This document shows positions 60,428-64,000 of a stretch of DNA of 64,000 nt, piece by piece. The position numbers and the translations under genes were made by a program. Positions within the stretch are counted from its first letter, which is position 1; the number at the start of each line of letters is the position of its first letter. The notes below the pieces were generated by a model that did not search any database, had not been told where the DNA came from, and worked only from the letters and a program-made list of their open reading frames with translations. Origin of the DNA: Glebionis coronaria (Eukaryota; Streptophyta; Magnoliopsida; Asterales; Asteraceae); NCBI GenBank assembly GCA_025667525.1, contig CM046877.1, forward strand, positions 623,184,262 through 623,248,261, given 5' to 3'.

Positions 60428-60745
60428 GTCAATTGAGTTGCAAAGACTACATGCATGGTAGTAGACTTCTTGAGCCAAAACCACATTGTTAACATACATT
60501 AAGAGAGTCTATTAATATGTACAACAAAGTTATAACGCATATAATTTTTAACTGGTTTAGATATTACCTACATGAATATCGATCTTATTGTCTCCAATAG
60601 TATTACCTTCATCAACATCAACAACCTCGCCACCTTGTGATTTAGTTTTTGTAATTGATGACAATAATATACCACTTATACTCTTCTTATTTGCAACCTT
60701 GAGTTTTATCAACACTTTATCGCCTAATGGTTTCAATGAAGTGTA
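60428..60745 (-). pseudogene. CPN20: CPN20/CPN21-like (GroES-type) co-chaperonin gene fragment
   Basis: A 58-residue exon (60745-60568) reads YTSLKPLGDKVLIKLKVANK, then SGILLSSITKTKSQGGEVV, then NTIGDNKIDIHV. This is the first GroES domain of the plastid co-chaperonin CPN20 (usual plant form close to YT.LKPLGDRVLVKIKEAEEK...GGILLP...KPQGGEVV). It is preceded by a good acceptor (TTTTGTCTCGCAG, ending 60746) and followed by a possible GTAATA donor. Changes in the mobile loop (GGILLP to SGILLS) and a weak continuation (AQEVYYH at 60475-60455) suggest decay. No transit-peptide exon and no second GroES domain are visible. CPN20 normally caps the chloroplast Cpn60 folding chamber. Confidence 0.75.
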
Positions 60746-63700
60746 CTGCGAGACAAAATAAAAGACGACATTAACTCATTAAATAGAAGAACAACTCAGC
60801 CAATTATCAAGATCCTTAATAGCTTAAACACTTGGTTACGTTGTGTTAGCAAAGTGAGAAGACGATAAACTATTTACTCACTTCATGTACCCCTCATCAC
60901 ATGAAAAGAAAGAGCATTATTGAAGTTATTGTCCATGTTGTTTTGAAGAGTTAAAAGTTTCTTTTAGCAAATTCACAACCAATGCCTGCAATCAAATGTC
61001 ACCGAACTAAGATAAGAGTAAAAAAAATTCGAAAGAGTTGTAGTTTTATTTGTGCAACACACCCGCTTTTGTTGATTTTTTATTTGCAATACACATATTT
61101 AATAGAAAAAATTGTGGCACTTTTGACTTGTTTACTATAATAAAATGATTTAGAGGGTTGGGTACATTAAAATTTAAAAGTTTACTTTAAAATGATCATT
61201 TTGTACATAAATTGACCACATACTTTATGCTAAAAGCCGAATGCCGGGAATATGCCCGTTTTAAACACCATCACTTGAGTTGAGGCATTAAACGAACTAT
61301 ACAGATCTTGAGTAGCTTTAATAACTCTATATTTTATAAGAAAAACATATTAGAATCAGTACTTGTAAAAGTTGACCAAAACATCAGCCAAATCCATATA
61401 CGATTTAGTTATCTCGCAAGAAAAGGAAACACCTTCAAGTTACATCAGAATTTCAATAAACATCATTTAAGATTTGAGTGTTTCTCCTGGAAAATAATAC
61501 ACTGTGCAAGTGCAACTATTGCGCTAATAATTCATTTTTCAAGAAGAACATCCACCCACGCTAAAATAAGATTTAAATTATATGCAGAACCTTTAGAAAG
61601 TAATATATTAAAGTAGTGAAAATAAAAGGAGTCTCCAATATACTAACACATGTTTTCGAAAAGGGTGAAAATCAAACGGAGCCACACGTATTTTTAATCA
61701 CTGAAATCAGTGTTAAAAAATAACAGGTATTATTGACCAATTTAAAGCAATTCACACCTAATGATTTCTCAAGTAAATTTTTAGGAACTTTAAAATATTT
61801 TCTACTCCAAAGTAGTGACTTGTTCGTCAAATATTGTTGGACAACCTCTTGCAGCCTTTGCAGATTTCCAACGCAACTGTTGAATCATCAGTCAGATACT
61901 TTAGCCATTTTTAGTAGCTTCATGAAGAACCAAATCTAAGTTAAAACATACACATAAGCAACTGAAATAACATACATGATTATGCATTCTTTGAGCAGTA
62001 TGAATATACAACTAAATAGTATCTTTTTTAATGTAAAGTTTAATATCATACTGATGAGCAGTTTTTCAAAAAGTTAATACTAATTCAAAGATACTAATGA
62101 GAAATAATTTTTGGCTGAAAGTTCTTAGTTTGACACCAATAAAGCTTAATGATACAAACATACATGAAACTTAAATATACAAATTTATCAAGTGATTAAG
62201 AGAAACCCTAACAAAAGGAGTTTGATGAACTCACCAGAAATATGGATACCGGTAACTGGAAACATGTATAGATATAACATCTTCCATGTCCTAAGGTATT
62301 GATCTTAGCTTCATAACATATATAAAAAATATAAAGCATTAACTAAACATAAAACATTTGGCGAGAGAAACGGGCATCAAATGTGTGTACCATATATGAA
62401 AAGAAAAAATGGGTGACTCGAGGCCGCATAGAAAAGAATATGAAAGAAGAATCAATGGTAAAACCTGTTGCAGAGATCAGTTGGCAGCTGGCATTGTATT
62501 TCGTGCCTTATTTCTTGCACCACATCAGAAATTGAAAAACTAAATTAAGGTATTCAAACAGAGATAGTCATCCATTGAACTTTATAATTACAACCCTCCT
62601 AAATATGCATTCTCAGCCTAATCTTATAGGCCTATTTTAATAAGTTAAGCTCGTAGTATAAGACAATCCGAAGACCCCTCGAGTTACTTTTCGTATCCAA
62701 TAACAACTCAACTTCCAAGTAGTACCAATCAAATAGATCAACAACAAATGAAGGTTAACTAACAATGCATGCCTCAGTTTTTCATTTTATAAAAATTACC
62801 ATTGTGCCTAAAATACCAATTTGGGTGACTGGCTAATCTTAAGTTGATAAGATTAAGCATTTTTTAGAAGGTTTGATAGAAGAAACATATGCGTAGTAGC
62901 CTTTTAGCTTCGTAGGATTAATTAACATCTTGAAAAAGCAAAATAACTTATCTTTCTTATTAATCGAACTAAAGTATAACATTGTATCAATCATGAGTGT
63001 TTTTGTCTACTATAAATATCAAACCTATGCCAACTATTTTTTATTGAAAGAACATATTACAACAAATCACACATTCAAACTTTCATCATGAAAATAGTTT
63101 ATGTAAGACTAAATGATATAAGGTCTGTTGTTTTGTTCACCTACTGCTACTACACATATAAATCCACATCATGTATTTGCTACCATAACATATGAAAGAT
63201 TCATTAACAGAAAAATATATTATAGAAATCACGACGTTACCTTGTAATCATACTTATTTTTTCAGTGATTTGTGATCCAACCTATAGTATTACGTCGAGA
63301 TCAGAATAAGTGAACATAATCTCGTATCAATTTACATACAGGAAAAAACATCAGATAACCTTCACTTATCTGAATGTCAAACACCAAGGGATAATTTGCG
63401 ATTGTCCAGTTAAGTTTTTCCTTTTCATAATCTTGTTTGGCTACCTACTTAACAAAACATAGATAACCATTAACCTTGTTTTTCTATCCACACATATGCA
63501 AGTGAGAAATAACTCGTTGACAGAAGCTAAACAAAATAAAATAGATTATAGAGAAAAATCTTATCAAATGGCTATGGCTTTATACTTACATATGTTTAGA
63601 TGATGATTGTTTTTAACCTGCATAATCAAGAATGAAAAGTATCACTTTCTGGAACTGAAATTATCCAAATTCAAAGTATATTAGATCAAAACCCTAAACA

Positions 63701-64000
63701 AAAACAACACATAAATAATAAAAAAATCAAAAATCAAAAATATCAACTGATTGGGGAATTGAGATTAAATATTAATATAGATTTTGAATTGAAGGAGCGT
63801 ATAAAGAAAGATTGAAAAAGAAAAGATTACAACTAATGATCAATGAGATAATTTCAAAGTTGCTATTTTTTTGGGAGAGTTTTGAATCTTTTGTGAAAGG
63901 TTGTTGACTTGCATTTAATTTCATGAAACTCAATCCTTACTTACCAAAACTAAAGGATTTATGATTTTCTTAACATTAAAACACATTAATATTACATTTT
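60746..64000. other. AT-rich non-coding right flank
   Basis: No gene is supported. Short frames at 61308-61616 and 61733-61939 have no recognisable motif. If the CPN20-like fragment is part of a once complete gene, its first exon and promoter would be in this stretch on the minus strand, but I could not identify a transit-peptide-like sequence. Confidence 0.45.

Noticed and set aside
61308..61939. ORFs of 102 and 68 residues in the right flank
   Set aside because: Composition follows AT-rich non-coding DNA and no motif is recognisable.

Overview
This window is a retrotransposon-dominated stretch of a plant nuclear genome, most likely a eudicot. The Athila-type gag (with its RTMEELCQP-like block) and the TNT1/Sirevirus-type Copia with a long 3' ORF closely resemble elements I know from Asteraceae (Tanacetum, Artemisia). 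That family-level placement is recognition from memory, not a search. I found no intact host gene. The only host-like coding remnant is one exon of a chloroplast co-chaperonin (CPN20/CPN21, GroES-like) near the right end.

Layout. (i) 1-2767: non-coding DNA with a diverged local duplication; one copy carries a 511-bp hAT-like MITE with a perfect 8-bp target duplication, and the other copy is the empty site. (ii) 2768-5600: a small non-autonomous LTR element (A) present as LTR-internal-LTR-internal-LTR, flanked by the 5-bp repeat GTCAC. (iii) 5657-21448: a non-coding LTR element (B) whose two outer ends are both U5 ends in inverted orientation, yet are flanked by a perfect 5-bp repeat GACTT. 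Nested in it is a Ty3/gypsy Tat-like element (G, 6353-19038) with a 2.7-kb tandem duplication of its 5' end, no recognisable RT, an antisense ORF of the PF04195 'putative gypsy type transposon' kind, and long (TA)n arrays that bracket a Micron-like inverted-repeat element. (iv) 21454-36734: a decayed Copia element (C, minus strand) split by an Athila-like Ty3/gypsy element (D, 25564-36390, minus, target duplication AACCC). (v) 36765-47994: a Sirevirus-like Copia element (E, minus strand) with gag, pol, an envelope-position ORF and its 5' LTR, but no 3' LTR. The C/E junction is a perfect 30-bp fold-back. (vi) 47995-55409: AT-rich non-coding DNA with a cluster of perfect hairpins and a tRNA-like block. 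(vii) 55427-58646: one 3.2-kb LTR of a Tekay/Del-like chromovirus (F) carrying a CACTA-type MITE. (viii) 58743-64000: a fragment of a C-type LTR, a hAT-like terminus, the CPN20 exon and AT-rich DNA.

How the parts relate. No element looks autonomous now. Gag, protease, RT, RNase H and integrase domains are all recognisable but are broken by stop codons and one-base frameshifts. Many of the stops are CAG-to-TAG or CGA-to-TGA, as expected from deamination of methylated cytosines. Three unrelated elements (A, D, E) each carry their own dense array of a short motif (CGGTCTT, TCGGAAT and a 21-bp unit encoding Ser-Ala/Val-Asp-Lys/Arg). The E motif is the most unusual, because it occurs in the LTR, gag, pol, the envelope-position ORF and non-coding spacers of the same element.
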